Of a stretch of DNA of 64,000 nt, positions 35,016 through 47,910 are shown piece by piece. Below the pieces are notes generated by a model, which was not told where the DNA came from, ran no database searches, and was given only the letters and a program-made list of their open reading frames with translations. Source of the stretch: Linanthus parryae (Eukaryota > Streptophyta > Magnoliopsida > Ericales > Polemoniaceae); assembly GCA_023055425.1 (NCBI GenBank), contig JALGPY010000005.1, forward strand, positions 5,543,501 through 5,607,500, given 5' to 3'. Made by a program: the position numbers and the translations under genes. The first letter of the stretch is position 1; each line of letters begins with the position of its first letter.

Positions 35016-36517
35016 GGATAATTTACACTTTATTTAGGATAATTTACATTTTATACCCCTGTATTTTGGCAAAAAGGCAAAGACAACCCTCACAGTTCAC
35101 AAATTGACATGAGGCACCCTTTTTTGTCAAAATAATTACAATTTGTGACCAGCCGTTAGGAAAGACCACATCAACGCCAGCTAACGGCTGGTCAGAGAGG
35201 GGTATTGATAGGGGTCGCGTATCAATATTATCTAGTTATTTATTTATTAGTTATTTAATGATAATTAATATTTATGATTTATTAGTGGCCCGCAGGGTAG
35301 GCCCGTTAGGTTAGGGTTTTGTTAACTAGTTTTATCTATTTAAGCATTGTAGTTCTTCATTATTACCAGTCTGTCCCCAGTCTTTCTTCCCATGGTGAGT
35401 GGGCCCGAAAAATAAGAAAAATACATTTTGGACTATTTTGCCCATGTCACTTTTTCGTAATTACAAATTCTATCCCCATCTCACAGAAACACCATCAACA
35501 CCTCCACCACCAGCTACCATCAACACCTACACCCCCGGCCACCATCAATCTAACATATTTATTACAAAAAAGTTTCGGATCTGAATGAATATGTTACATA
35601 TGTTAACAAAAGGAACCATGAACTAGACCTAAACCCTGAGTTTTGCTTGCCGCCTCCATGGATGTCAGATCGGAGCAGACACTGCACCATCTCCTTTTGC
35701 TCCTCGCAATCACCTCTACATCTGTAGATCGTGAGAAAAAAAATGTCCCAAAAGGAAAGAAGAAAAAAATCAGATTGAAGAGATCTACAGAGAACAGTCA
35801 AAAAGAAGAAGAGGTAGAGAGAGAAAATCATATCTGAAACTACCTTCCGTCTTCCACCGCTGCATCGTACCACTGTCGTATCGAAGCCTCCACCGAACAG
35901 CCGCATGAGCCACACAACCAGAGGCCTCATCTTCGCCGACCACGCCATCGTTCTCTCCGGCCGTCCACCTGCTGTCTTCCACCGCCATTGCTCAGTTCGG
36001 AGAAGACCCCCGTTCTCTCCTCCATCGTTGGCTCTCTGAATTTGTCTCTCCCTCTCTCTCTTTCTATTCTCTGGTGTCTCTCCCCCTCTTTTTCTGTCTT
36101 ATGTTCAGTGGTGTTAGATGATTGTGGGAGGATAAGGTTGTGGGAGAAAGAAAAGTGGGCCTTTTTTGTGAGGGTAATTTGGATATTTAATCTGTTTAAG
36201 GTTACCAAAAATATAAATAGGAAGAAAGCGGACGGACGTCCCAATAAGGAAATTGGGAAGAAAGAGCAGGGATGTAATGATATTTTCAATCAATAAAGAA
36301 ATATTTCTCTCAACCCTAATCTCTCCCTACTCTCTCTCTCTCCCTTTATCTCCTTTATCAATTCATTTTCGTTTGTTTCAGTTTTTCGATACGTTTAATC
36401 GTATCAGGTATCAATTGTAATTATTTCTACAAAAAAGGTGCCTCATGTCAATTCATGAACAGTGAGGGCAGTCTTTGCCTTTTACCAAAATATAGGGTTA
36501 GAAAATGTAAATTACCC
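35016..36517. mobile_element. MULE-like element with about 110-bp inverted ends upstream of the F-box gene
   Basis: The left end (GGATAATTTAC.., then TTTTGGCAAAAAGGCAAAGA, then TTGACATGAGGCACC) is matched by the inverted right end (GGGTAATTTACATTTT, then TTTTGGTAAAAGGCAAAGAC, then TTGACATGAGGCACC). GTTTTTACT-like sequence occurs on both flanks (35002-35010; GTTTTTTTTACT at 36518-36529), consistent with a target duplication. The interior has short frames (35948-35562 minus) and a TC-rich tract, perhaps captured DNA. No transposase is visible. The right end lies about 70 bp before the F-box ATG. Confidence 0.75.
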
Positions 36518-36588
36518 GTTTTTTTTACTGAAACTGTGACACACTCCAGTACACACTCTCTATTCCTTCTCTCTCTCCTCCACCCGAT

Positions 36589-39500
36589 ATGGATACCCTA
36601 GTCCTTCACTCCCCATCCATGGCCAAGCGTCCCTGTTGCTCATCTCCCACCGACAGCTCTAGGGTTTACAGAGCCGATCCGATGGACGGCCTCCTCGAAT
36701 CGTTCCTTTCGCTCTCCGACTCCACCACTCTCTCGCTCGATATCTGCTTCGATCGATTGATCGAGTCCAGGGACTGCGATTCCGAACAGAGCGACATGAT
36801 CGATAGGGCCATGCGATTGGGCTCCGTCCTCGTTGAAGCCGCTAAGAGATCTGCTCGGAGGCGCGCTACGATGCACAACGCCGTCGCTTGGGCTCTCCCT
36901 GCGGATTTGACCATCAAGGTATGCTTCGCGAACGATTTTGTCGTCGATTTTGGTTTCGATGATCTTAATTTGGTGAATAAGTCTCAGTTTCAGATCATTT
37001 TCGCCCTAATCTGTGAAATCGGAGATAATTTGATGTTTTTATAGAAATTAACGAGTTTCTGAGAGGCTTATTGATTGTAGAGCAGTGATTTGGTCCTATT
37101 TGCAGTAACAAATTGCTCACTTTCGTCTTCCTTGAACTTGTAATGTGATTCGTGTTGTTTGTAATTGATGATGTTATAGATATAGTAGTTGGTGTATTCT
37201 GTACTGTGTAAAGCATATGTCCTTGCTGCGTGTTAGGTCTATGTAGCTAGCATATTGCCTAAATTTCTCTACAACAGAAAAGCTTCACAGCTGAGAACAT
37301 AATTCAGCCATTCTGAAAGTGGATAGATTTTCCATACAGCTAATTGTTAGTATATCGATATACATTCAGTAGCTCTGTTATGATATTATCAACCAACTTA
37401 GGCTCCGCCTGGTTGGTGGTAAAACATTTTCCTGTAAAATGTTTTCCCTTGTTTTGGTGTTTTGGTGCTGTTTCGTTGGATGTAAAATATTTTCCTGTAA
37501 AATGTTTTCCCTCAAATGATGTAAAATGATTTACACCTTTTAAATCTGTAAGCCATTTTCCGGAGAGTGAAGGAGCACATCAACTCATACTAACACCTCC
37601 ACCACCAATACCACCTACCTCACCACGACCCATCACCGCCACCCACCACTGCCATTTCCGTCACGGCCCACCGTTTTGGCAAAAGTCAACCAAACACGAG
37701 AAAATAATTGCAGGGAAAGCTTTTTCACACAAAACATTTTACGCGTACAATACTATCTCTTGTAAAACCTTTTTACTGCGAACCAAACAGAGCCTTAATG
37801 CATGAGTGTATTGGGGTTTCGATATATCTGCTCCATTCCTGGAGTTACAGACGCCAACTGGAAGTTTTCAGAAGATTGTGTTTCTAATCCTTAACTTTCC
37901 TGTGCTGATGTGAAGGTGTTCTCGATGCTGGATACAGCAAGTGTATGCTACGCTGCAGCTGCATGTTCGTTCTTCCATAAATGTGCGGCAGATCCTATGT
38001 GCTATGCGAATATTGACTTGATGATGGCAGTTCCGAAGGTCAATAATGGTGTCGTCTCTGTTATGATTCAACGAGCTGGAAATGCTCTCCGGTAAGTATT
38101 TTGCAATCAAGTGTTCGGTTACTCTGGTGTTTAGTTCCTGTTGCATCTTATATTTGTTCCACGATAGGAATAGGATCAGGGAGGCTATAAATATCTTAAA
38201 CAAGTACGACTAGCTAAGAACAGTAATAGTAAAGAATGAAGTGTCAACGACTGAGACCCAGAAATGAAGTTTGGTTCGTGTGACATTGTTGCTAGAGATC
38301 ATAGTGGAAGGTTCATAGTGTCAGGGCCCTGCAATGAATTTGGATTCCAAACTAATCCAATTTCGATCAACAATTATAGTACTTTGTGTGTATCAATCCC
38401 TTTGGAAATGAAATGTAGTTTTGAATTCTCAGAAACATAGGATACCATGAAAGCTACAAAGAATAGACATATTTTTCATAATCATTAGCCATAGCTCTCC
38501 AGAATGCGGTTTAGTGTTAATCCAACTCTGATAGATAAAAACAAGGCCGTATTTTGTATGGGATTATTTCAGTTTTCCCTTACGAGCTACCATTGCAAGT
38601 GGTCAATATCGTCATCTATCCATGTGAGTAAGTTAGCTTTCTCTACCTGGAATCTGTTGTAGGAAATTGAATAGGGCCATGATAAAAGAAATAACAGTTT
38701 ACCCTTCTTAAATGACTAAAGTAGACTCCTTTCATTTTGCATTTCCTAAGAAACAAGCTCATTCTTCCTTCTTCCTGACTACAGTAGTAGGCCTCTCTAC
38801 CATCTTTCCTTTCTGAATCCCCTCTCTACCCAACTTTTGCAGCAAATGAAACAATGCAAATTACTAACAAATACACCATAATAGACCAATCAGGGTGTAA
38901 CCGAGTTGCACTCAGTACAAAATTACTGTGTCAATAGCCTTTGCATGAAACTAAAGTTGTTCAGTAAGCAACAGGTAACCCACATGATACCCCATATGCA
39001 TATCAAGATTACAACTTTTAGCGGAAAGAAACCTCAAATGTCAAGAACAAATAGCTAAATGGTGGCTCACCCCACCTTGACCCTTATCTTTCCTTTTGTG
39101 AGATGCACTCTCTCACGGGAAGATGGAAAGCCTTTCTAGATTTCCTTACTTTTTTTCCATAGAAACTTGAACTATGTATTCATGTATTTCTATTCTACCG
39201 AATGATGGGGGATTATTGTTGGGGTTCTCCTGCGTATTATCCCATACTAGGCTTACGATATGCTGAAGTTGTGGAACGCTTTTGGTGTTTGGTGCTATAT
39301 ATTGTCTCAAAAGATCTTGGTGAATAGTGATATATCTGTGATTTCAGATTGCTTAACCATAAACTTGCATTGCACATCAATTTGTCGAGTTCTTGTGCAA
39401 AGATGTTGTGGTTTGGGTTCCTCATTTACGACGTCCTTGATTTTATAGGATCAAGGTGGGTGAGCCACCGTTTAGCTGTCTGTTCATGACATTTGAGGTT

Positions 39501-42500
39501 TCTTTCTTCTCACAGTTTTGATTATGATATGCATATGGGGTATCATGTGGGTTATCTGTTGCTTCTATCTTTGGTACATAGATGAATGGATTTAGAGACC
39601 AAGGTCTTGGCTGGAGGTAAGGGGCCGTTCCATGGCTGCTGGAAAAACAACTAAGTAGAGAGAAGTGAATTCAAGGTTATAAGGGAAATAAATTAATTTT
39701 TAGTCAAGGAGAGATGTGACTGCCCGTATTGGGCACACTACATGGTTAAGGAGGGAGGAATTCTCAATCAGGTTTGAAACTGAGAAGTCTCAGAAATATA
39801 TGGGGATTTATTAATGTCTTCGTATGGATTTCTCATGTAGAAACCGGGCAAGCTGTGGGTGGTATAAACAAAACTACTCATTTTCATAATGAGGAGAGAG
39901 TTCGACTTCCAGAATCTGGGAGTAATATGTTTTAGAATTTAGTCTTCATGTAATGAGATTTTGCTTCTCCAGTATTGTATGGTTTCAGTGCCAAAGATCA
40001 GTTTATAGATCAAAAATTTGGAAAAGAAGGAAAACAATATTGCAAAAAGGAAACTACTTGTAATTAAGTGATCTGGTGGGCCCATTAATAAAAAGCACAC
40101 ACTTTCTTTAGAGAAAAAAGACATGATCCAGTGGGCCCAAGGAACCAACTGGTCCTGTATGCTGCAGAGTGTTGCTACCCAGCTATGCTTGTGTATAACC
40201 TATGGTTGTCCGAGTTGTCCAAGTTGGTAAGAGTTCAATTGGAATATATGAATGATATTTAATGATTTCTTTAAATCCTGGCATTTAAGAACTAAGAACC
40301 TAATTGGCCTGCTAAATAATTTGCACCCTGTTGTGGCGTAGCCTCTAATGTGTTGGCTTACGTGACTTAGTAAGCAAGTCATGTCATGTTTCTGGAGGAG
40401 CGAAGGGAGCATTGTCCTCTTCTTCGCTATCGATTTGCCCCACTCTAAATATGGAGTCCGCTGTTGGATGATAATATTTTGCTTTTTGAGAAGTTGATAA
40501 TCCTGTCATTAGTCTGTGTTGCTTGAGCTTAGAACAGCCTTGGTGTTAGTTGTGCCCCTGGTAGCATTTCATGTAGTTTTTGTAGATATCGTAGCTTCAT
40601 AGTTACATGATTTGTTCTCTAACTGATTTTTGCTTTCTATATATTCAAATGTTTACTCCATTCAGGTCTCTTAAGCTAGGTATCGTGCCTGGCCCAAATG
40701 CATCACTTGGATCTTCTCAACCGCTAGTCTACACTATTAGGAATTCGTCAGATGCATCTGGAATTTCGTGGAATGATAAGAGATCTAGGCAAGGAAAGGA
40801 GTCATCTATTCTAACAAGGTCTTGCTTGAACTCTTTGAGTGGAAAAAGTGATGCTCCTGGGTAAGGTTCTTATGCCATTGGTTGATATCTACTTACTCTT
40901 GTAATTCTTAGGTAATTTTTTTTCTCACTTTGTGTTTCTCTTCTCAGAAAAATATTGATGTATATTTTGAAGGCAAGATTTTGTATGATGACATATTATT
41001 TTTTTGGTAATAATTCTATATAACAAAATGCTGTGGAGAATAACCTATCCCCAAAATATGTAAAATGGACAACTTATCTCAGAACTAAAACTGTTCCCAA
41101 ATATACCACATGTGGTTAACAACCTATCTCCACAATTTTTATGCAACTCTTGCTATTTTCAATAATTTCTGCGTTCAGGGAATTTCCTTATCTGGTCTTT
41201 CTTAAATACACATTTATGAATTAGCAATTTTTCGTGCAAGAAAATGCAAATATTTCGTCACAAACTAAAAGTTGTGCCTTCAGAAACCGATCCAGTCACT
41301 ACTCAGTCACACAACGAAATACTATATAAAATATGGCATCATGGAGTCATCTATCCAATATCTTTAGGATTATTCATGTCAATTTACAGATAAAGGGGGC
41401 CTACTACCCTTAAATGTTTCATAATATCTCCTACATAAGTATGAATGAACATTTAAAAACTTCCTTGATGGTAGCTGTCTTAGTCACTCATGGCAATGGC
41501 TGGTGGGTGTGGGAACCGAACTTACTCACGTAGGGTCTTATCTCGTGCCTTCAAAAATTCCGGTTGAATGTTATTGGCTACTGTGTAGCCACATGAACTC
41601 TTGCATGATATGGGGTCGCCTGCTTAATCACCATGCTATATGCCTATATCTGGTTCACCCCTCTCACCTCCGTCCCTCAGAATCCACAGAAGAGACTGAT
41701 TTCGATAGTGTTTCACCTATGTGTGACAGGGAGAATATTTTGTGTAAATTTGACATGGTTCCTTGTCTTTTTTGTTGTTAGGGCTCGTTTGAGGAGGCTG
41801 CACCTTTATAATATTGACAGAATGGACAATACAGCACTTTGCTCAGCATTATCTTCGTGCCCATCTCTTCTTGATCTTGAGATTGTTGGCCTGTAAGTTC
41901 CTGTATAGTTAGCTTGACATTTGTTTTATTAGCCTTTTAATTTTATCTAGCTCTCGCATTTTAACCATTGAATGAAGTCTATGCCACATTTTTGCACTCA
42001 TGGTTTTGAATCACTTTTATATATCTTGACAGCCACTTACATCTGCACATCCCTATGTGGAGTTCTTGATTGTTTTGGTAAAGAAAACTACATTTGGTCA
42101 CATGTAACATGACATTTTTCTGATCCATGTCGAGTGTGTGAAAAGAAATGGATGGGAAGAAACGATTAGAGGGGAGTGGGGATAGTAAAGCATCGTCATT
42201 TGAAGCTAGTTATAAATGATAACATTGCCATGGAAAGAAATTATTAGGGAAGTTGGGGACAAAGCAACATATGTGAATAGGATAAAGCATGGGTGGAAAT
42301 CCAACTAATTAAAACATGACAATGAAAGGAATGGGTGGAGGATATTTGATACATGCGGGCTGATAATACCCAATTTAAAATGCTTGTTGAGCTGTATATT
42401 GGGGAAGTTAAGATCCAACCCTTACTTTTATATCAATTTTCTTTGATATCACTAAAAATCTATAAGCGTACCTACTTTTTGTTCTACGAGTTTGCTACTC

Positions 42501-45029
42501 AATCGCAATTATTTACTTGAGATTGTATATTTAATTTATTTTTCAGAAGTGTCTATGTTCCAACATTAGTAGATTTTACTCTGTTGCAATTGGTATCTTT
42601 ATGTTATGTTCGAGCACGTATAATTTAGCCCCACCTCATTAGAGATCCTGGCTCCGTTACTGGAGAGAAGAGAGGTAAAGCGATGAAGATAGAGAACTTT
42701 AGAAAAAGGGAAAACATGTTGGAGGGAGGATAAGATCAACCATCGGTAATTTGTGGGTTGTTATTTCCATGTGGCATTTTTGTTTATTACCTATTGTATT
42801 TTCCCCATATGGTGTTGGGTGTTTTTGACACGGGCACAAAACCATCTCAGAAGTGTGGTTACTTCTTAAATTGAAACATTGTATCGTGATCTAATATGCT
42901 GGAGATGCTTTAATGTTACGGGGTTTCATATATATTGGTGTCCAACTAAATGTGAGGGAAAGCTTGCCATCCTTGACTGGTAAATGATTTATCTTTCATC
43001 TATATTCACTGACTACTTGCGTTCAGAGCCTTCAACGCATATATGGTGCATAAGCATCTATAAAACTTATACAAAAACCAAATTCATATTGAAGTTCCTT
43101 ATATATCTGTCTTTGTCCTGTTGTCCTCCATACTATACTCATGAATAATCTGCACCTACGTTTGTCTTCACTATCGTCATAAAGTATGCACCAACTACAA
43201 ACCTAAATAGCCCAAGACTTGCTCATTGGTTAGTAGTCAAAGAATAAGGCGAACTCACTGTAGACGTTATAATAGACGTCTGCATTTGAAAGCAAAGTGA
43301 GGAGTTACGGTTCAGTGGAGATATATTAGGTAGTGATTGTTTTGTGTTTAGTTAAAAAACTAACATTTATGGTATCTAATTTCTCTTATAAAGTTGCGAC
43401 AATTTTGGAATGAAAAAGGCTATACCAAAACTTGGACCACCTTTATTTAATAGTATAAAAGTATAGACGTAGGTACTTCAGCATGTCTTATAATCTTTTA
43501 CCCGTGTCTGTAGTTCTGGCTAACCGTTTTTGTTTCACAAGTAACAACTTTTTTTTTTTATGTAATAAGAACTAAATTTTCGTGGTTAGCCCTAGCCAAT
43601 GGCGGAGCCAGGATTTGGGTGAAGGGGGGGGGGGGATTTTTTTTGAGGAAAGAGTATAGATTTTTAATGAAAAAAAAGTAAGATGGTATAATAAATACCA
43701 TGGTCTTTTTGTGTATTTATGAAAAATTAAGGGGCAATTGTGTATATTAAATAGTTGGCACTTTTTGTTGCCCAAATTATGCTTCTGCCGAGATTCAAAC
43801 TTGTAATAACTACCACGGCCTTTTTGTGTTTTTTTGAACAAACATTAAACTATTATTACCAGAATTTACAAGCGAAGTTGCTTACCCAAGGTCCAGAACT
43901 ATACAAGGGACCCAAGGTTGGCAAGGGAAAACATGTGAAAGTAAAATACATGATGGGAAACAACAGTAAAACAAAGCTGAAGAAAATTACAGAGAAAACA
44001 AAGATGACAAAACATAACCAAACAAACAGGGCTTAAGATAATAACGAAGCCCACAGCCTGTTGTTACGAGAAAGTATTCATTGGGGCTTGCCCCACCACT
44101 GTGGCATGCCTGTGTGGTGGGGCGCGCCATTCACCTTCTGACAAATATGCATTGGTGGCGGTAGAGCCGGTGGAACTGGAACTGGAACGCTGGCAATTGG
44201 AGGTGAGGAGCCGGCAAAACCCATTGTGGACCAATAGCTGTGGGAGAACTGCTGGACACAAAGAACAACAACTTCACAGCTCGCCATGGAACCTAAGGGT
44301 TTGCAACTTGATTCGGCCAGAGATGGAGGCGATGGAGAGAACGGTTGATTGACCGGGAGAAAACCCGGCTGAGGAGCAAGGCGCAGAACCGTCGGAGAAC
44401 CTGGACCAGATGAGGTGGCAAGACCGCCGGAGACAACCTGCACAAGGCAGATCAAGATCCAAAAAGAGGAAGGAGGCATCGATTGGAAACAGCCGGCTAC
44501 CACCTGAGGAACGTCTCCAGAGTAGACCAAACAATCGGTGGATGAAAACGCCGGTCGGAACCACCGACTGACTCTCTCTCTAGAAACCTAGAGAGAGGTC
44601 AGAGCATGCATCAATGGCATCTTGAGAGGGAGGAATTCGGCCTTTTGTGTGTTTATGAAAAATTAAGGGGCAATTGTGTATATTAAATAGTTGGGACTTT
44701 TTTTGGTCCAAAAAATGCTTCTGCCGAGACTCGAGCTGAAGTAAACAAAAATTGCAGTCCAACTTTCTAACCACTGGACCACAGCACAGTTTGTGTCATG
44801 GATGGGGTCGCACGGGTATATATTCAATTACGGCACGACTAAAAAATAGCTAGAAAGAATGCTTCTGCCGAGACTCGAACTCAAGTAACAAGATTTACAA
44901 TCCAACATTCTATCCGCTGGACCACAGCACAGTTTGTGTCATGGATGGGGGAGCACAGGTATATATTCAATAACGGCACGACTAAAAAAGAGCTAAAAGA
45001 ATAGGGGTATTTAGTGTGTCTGGGAATGT

Positions 45030-45060
<31 letters not shown>

Positions 45061-47910
45061 TGCGTTCTAGGCTCCGCTCCTGGCCCTTGCTTTAGAGTAA
45101 TAGAGATGGTTGAATGTTTTCTATATGCACTCATGGGAGACAGTGAGGACTTGCCGCTTTTTCTATAATCTTGGCATACCAGTTTGTGTGCACTTCATCT
45201 AATTCACGGTGTCCTGAAGGTAACAGCCGGGTTAACCGCCTGACGCTCCGAGTAAATTGGCTTTTGTGGGATTCGGACCTGAGTCCTCTAGGGGAGCACA
45301 TCCTTGGAAGTTGGAACCCAAGTCATTACCATTTGGCCAACTTCAAACTCTTAAACTTACACTGTCTTAAAATTCTTCCAAGAGGTTTTATCACTTTTAC
45401 GTTACTAGTAAAGGAAGTGTTAGTGTAATTATTCTGCAAAAATATTCGTCCTTGCATTTTCCACTCCACTTCCATTTTCTCTTACATCTTAAAATAACTT
45501 TTACGGAGTTTTGATGCATGCATTGCAATTTTCTGAAGAAACAATTTTTTCTGTAACAGCCACGTCGAGTTGAGGCAGACGTTGGAATCAGTGAGCAAAT
45601 ACTGTCACTTGATAGAGCGTTTACATTTTGAATCTTCAAAAACAGGTACGCCCCATAACTACTTAAGATTTTCATATTTTTTATTTATTTATGCTTACTT
45701 TGTATTGAATTTCAGGTAGAGACGATAGTTTGAAATTACAAACTTGTGCTGATCTAGTAAACGATTGTCCTCACCTAACTTCCTTAGCACTTAGAGGATT
45801 CAAGCTGCACGATTTCAAAGTCCGTGCACTTGTGAAGGTTTGTTTTTGGATTTCTGGAACTGAGTCTGTTGTTCAAAAATTTATCTTGTATTGCCGTGTG
45901 ATGGGATTTTGATAATTTTTCACTGTCGTGTTTGATAATTTGTTGGTTAAGAACTTTCCATCCGTAGCTCTTGATATGTCATGTTTTTTCATCTCACATT
46001 TTCTTCATGTGTGATGGTAGCAAATTAGATATGCAATATTAAATGTAGAGGTGTAAGCTTTGTCCAACTGGCCATAGTTGAAGTTATTATTCAATTGTCG
46101 CAAGTTGGTTTTCGGTTATTTTCATTATATTTATGGGCAAAGAATTATGTTATGTTGAATATAAATCCTTGTTTTCTGGTGGGTCGTGTATATTGATTTG
46201 ATGTCAACCAATCTACTAAAGTTTGTTTTTGCTATTTTATCAATTCACCTGTGGAGATGCCGAAACCTTAATTAACTACTTCGGGGTTTCAGGGTAATTT
46301 ATCCTATATCAGTCTTTGTTTTCTGGTGGGTCGTGTGGATTTGTTTGATGTCGACCAGTGTATTGTCTACTAAAGTTTATTTTTTTACCAATTAACCTGT
46401 TGAGATGCCGAACCTGAACAATTACTTCGGATTTCAGGGTAATATATCCCATATCAGTTTTTGAGTGAATGTCTATTGGAGTTAGAAAAGTGAAGTTGGA
46501 CGGGATAGTGAGGTGTGTAGGTTGTCTCTTATTTGGAGACTGTGCTGTAGTATAATGTCCGGTTCTTATTGGGAGGAAGGTCCGGTAATGCATTTTGTTC
46601 AATTTCTCTCATTCTCTAGTTGCTACCAGTCAGTCTCACTCCCGTACAATCTCCATGCAGGGATTCCGCAAGCTGAACTACGTTGACTTCTCAACATCGT
46701 ACTCGATGACTGGTGCTTTTTTGAGGTAGGTTTGTTATTTTGAATGAGAATCTTCTGAAGCAGTCATCTGTTTGCCCACTAGATGCAACTGTGTTGTTCA
46801 TTCGTGCTATAAATCCTCTTTGGTGGCTAGGAACCTCGGAGGTGTAGCAGGTGGCAGCCAACTGGAGATTTTAGTTTTACGGGACTGTATGCATCTGAAG
46901 GAGGTATGACACAACTTACAGTCTCTCTCTCTCTCTCTCTCTCTCATGAACGGTCACGCAGGTGGAAGTTGTGCGGTTCTTGACAGCGGCAGTTGCAGGG
47001 GAATTCAAGCTCCTTAGACATCTTGTAAGTCAGAATCAAAAAAATATTATTCTTCAGTCAAGATCATTTGAATTCCTTCCTAGAACCTATCAGAAGTGAT
47101 TATCTCCCTATCTCTTACTCTTGGTGTTTTGAGCTCAGTCTCTATCTTAATCTTCTGTCGAACAGGACATATCTAACAGAGAAGGACTGGCAGCTGAAGG
47201 TGACTGGTACCACAGATGTTACAGCACTAGGTAATGGTTTCATATTTGTGGGTCATGCCTCGCGATTGGTTTGTTTATGTTTTCTTAATGGACTGGTTTG
47301 CTGCTACGCTTCGCAGCAATTTCCCGATGGAGCAACTACTGGAACAGAGGCCTAGCTTATGCCTGCTAGCTGAATTTCCTCCCGAGGGAAGGTCGGTAAT
47401 GCTTATACTACTCACGTTAATAGTTACAATTTCTGCAACACTTCATGGAACAAAGATGTATGGTTTCACTACCGGGGCTTTAAATGTAATTTTTATCGGC
47501 CAGTGGGATGATTTTATTGGTTCTTTTGAACTCTCTAAACAACTCGTTCTTTTAAGCATGCGCCAGCATTCATTTTAAAAAATGCTTGTTCTTTTATGCT
47601 CGAGTGGCCTCATAGGCGTAAATTGACCCTGCATGCTGCATGTGTTAAAATGTGGAGCTAGTATCTATATTTCTTATATTCTTGCGTCTTATGTAGCTTT
47701 GGCGAGATCGAACAAATAATAGGCAGCGAGGCATTCAGCGATTTCAGCTCACCTTCAGAACCAAGCAATCATACATCTGATGGAACAGTTTTCATGAGTT
47801 CTTCCGATAGTTACAACAGCGACCAGGGTAGTGGCAATGATGACAGTAGGGATAGCAGTTTTGTAATTTATGAGGAAAGCTCGGACGAGGTGGACTTTCT
47901 GGTAGTCTGA
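36589..47910 (+). CDS. SKIP17: F-box/LRR-like protein resembling SKIP17
   Basis: F-box proteins bind SKP1 and select targets for SCF ubiquitin ligases. Twelve exons join in frame to 524 codons: 36589-36918, 37916-38091, 40666-40860, 41782-41892, 45560-45645, 45716-45837, 46661-46725, 46831-46903, 46962-47024, 47166-47230, 47317-47391, 47697-47910. All introns are GT-AG; exon 2 uses an AAG acceptor. The F-box spans exons 1-2 (LPADLTIKVFSMLD, then AAACSFF). Degenerate leucine-rich repeats follow (LRRLHLYNID, CPSLLDLEIVGL, CPHLTSLALRGF, LEILVLRDC). The tail is acidic and Ser-rich (DSRDSSF, EESSDEVDF). The naming rests on remembered similarity to Arabidopsis SKIP17. Introns 1, 2 and 4 carry transposon or fold-back insertions. 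A MULE-like end lies just upstream, and a broken copy of exon 1 at 33151. Confidence 0.85.
37401..37794. mobile_element. Tourist/Harbinger-like MITE in F-box gene intron 1
   Basis: The 394-bp element is flanked by TTA (37398-37400 and 37795-37797). The left end GGCTCCGCCTGGTTGG and inverted right end GGCTCTGTTTGGTTCG match closely. The interior repeats TTTTCCTGTAAAATGTTTTCC and has a CCACC-rich stretch. It has no coding capacity. Confidence 0.75.
38968..39563. repeat. Fold-back inverted repeat in F-box gene intron 2
   Basis: Positions 38968-39080 and 39451-39563 are about 113-bp inverted copies. Shared blocks are ACCCACATGATACCCCATAT, AAAGAAACCTCAAATGTCA and GTGGCTCACCC. They are separated by about 370 bp. 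Transcribed within the pre-mRNA, they could form a long hairpin. It may be a MITE, but no target duplication was confirmed. Confidence 0.8.
44714..45000 (-). repeat. Two tandem tRNA-like (SINE-like) units
   Basis: Units at about 44714-44855 and 44858-45000 are direct copies. On the minus strand each holds an A-box-like TGGTCCAGCGG (or AGTGG) and, about 40 bases on, a B-box-like GAGTTCGAGTCTCGGCAGAAG, with a central GATTGTAAATC anticodon-like loop in one. They resemble tRNA-derived sequence but do not close into a clean acceptor stem. A partial third copy lies near 43785. Confidence 0.5.
45030..45061. repeat. TG microsatellite followed by G homopolymer
   Basis: A run of TG dinucleotides passes into about 18 G residues. 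Such tracts are length-variable and prone to sequencing error. Confidence 0.9.
46168..46461. repeat. Tandem duplication of about 147 bp in F-box gene intron 6
   Basis: GTTTTCTGGTGGGTCGTGT starts both units (46171 and 46318). Both continue with TTTGATGTC, CTACTAAAGTTT, AGATGCCGAA, and end in TTTCAGGGTAAT..ATCCTATATCAG-type sequence. It is non-coding and about 85% alike by eye. Confidence 0.8.
46921..46945. repeat. CT microsatellite
   Basis: About 12 CT repeats lie in the short intron before exon 9, forming part of its pyrimidine-rich tract. Confidence 0.9.

Larger units (their letters stand above)
43595..45090. mobile_element. Composite non-autonomous element in F-box gene intron 4
   Basis: The left edge reads GGCGGAGCCAGGATTTGGG then a G-run; the right edge, inverted, reads CCAGGAGCGGAGCCTAG behind another G-run. 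Inside, a 130-bp unit (AATTAAGGGGCAATTGTGTA, TATTAAATAGTTGG) occurs at 43725 and 44668 in direct orientation. Between them lies GC-rich DNA with overlapping minus frames (44564-44078), possibly a captured exon. Two tandem tRNA-like units follow. I cannot name the superfamily. Confidence 0.5.
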
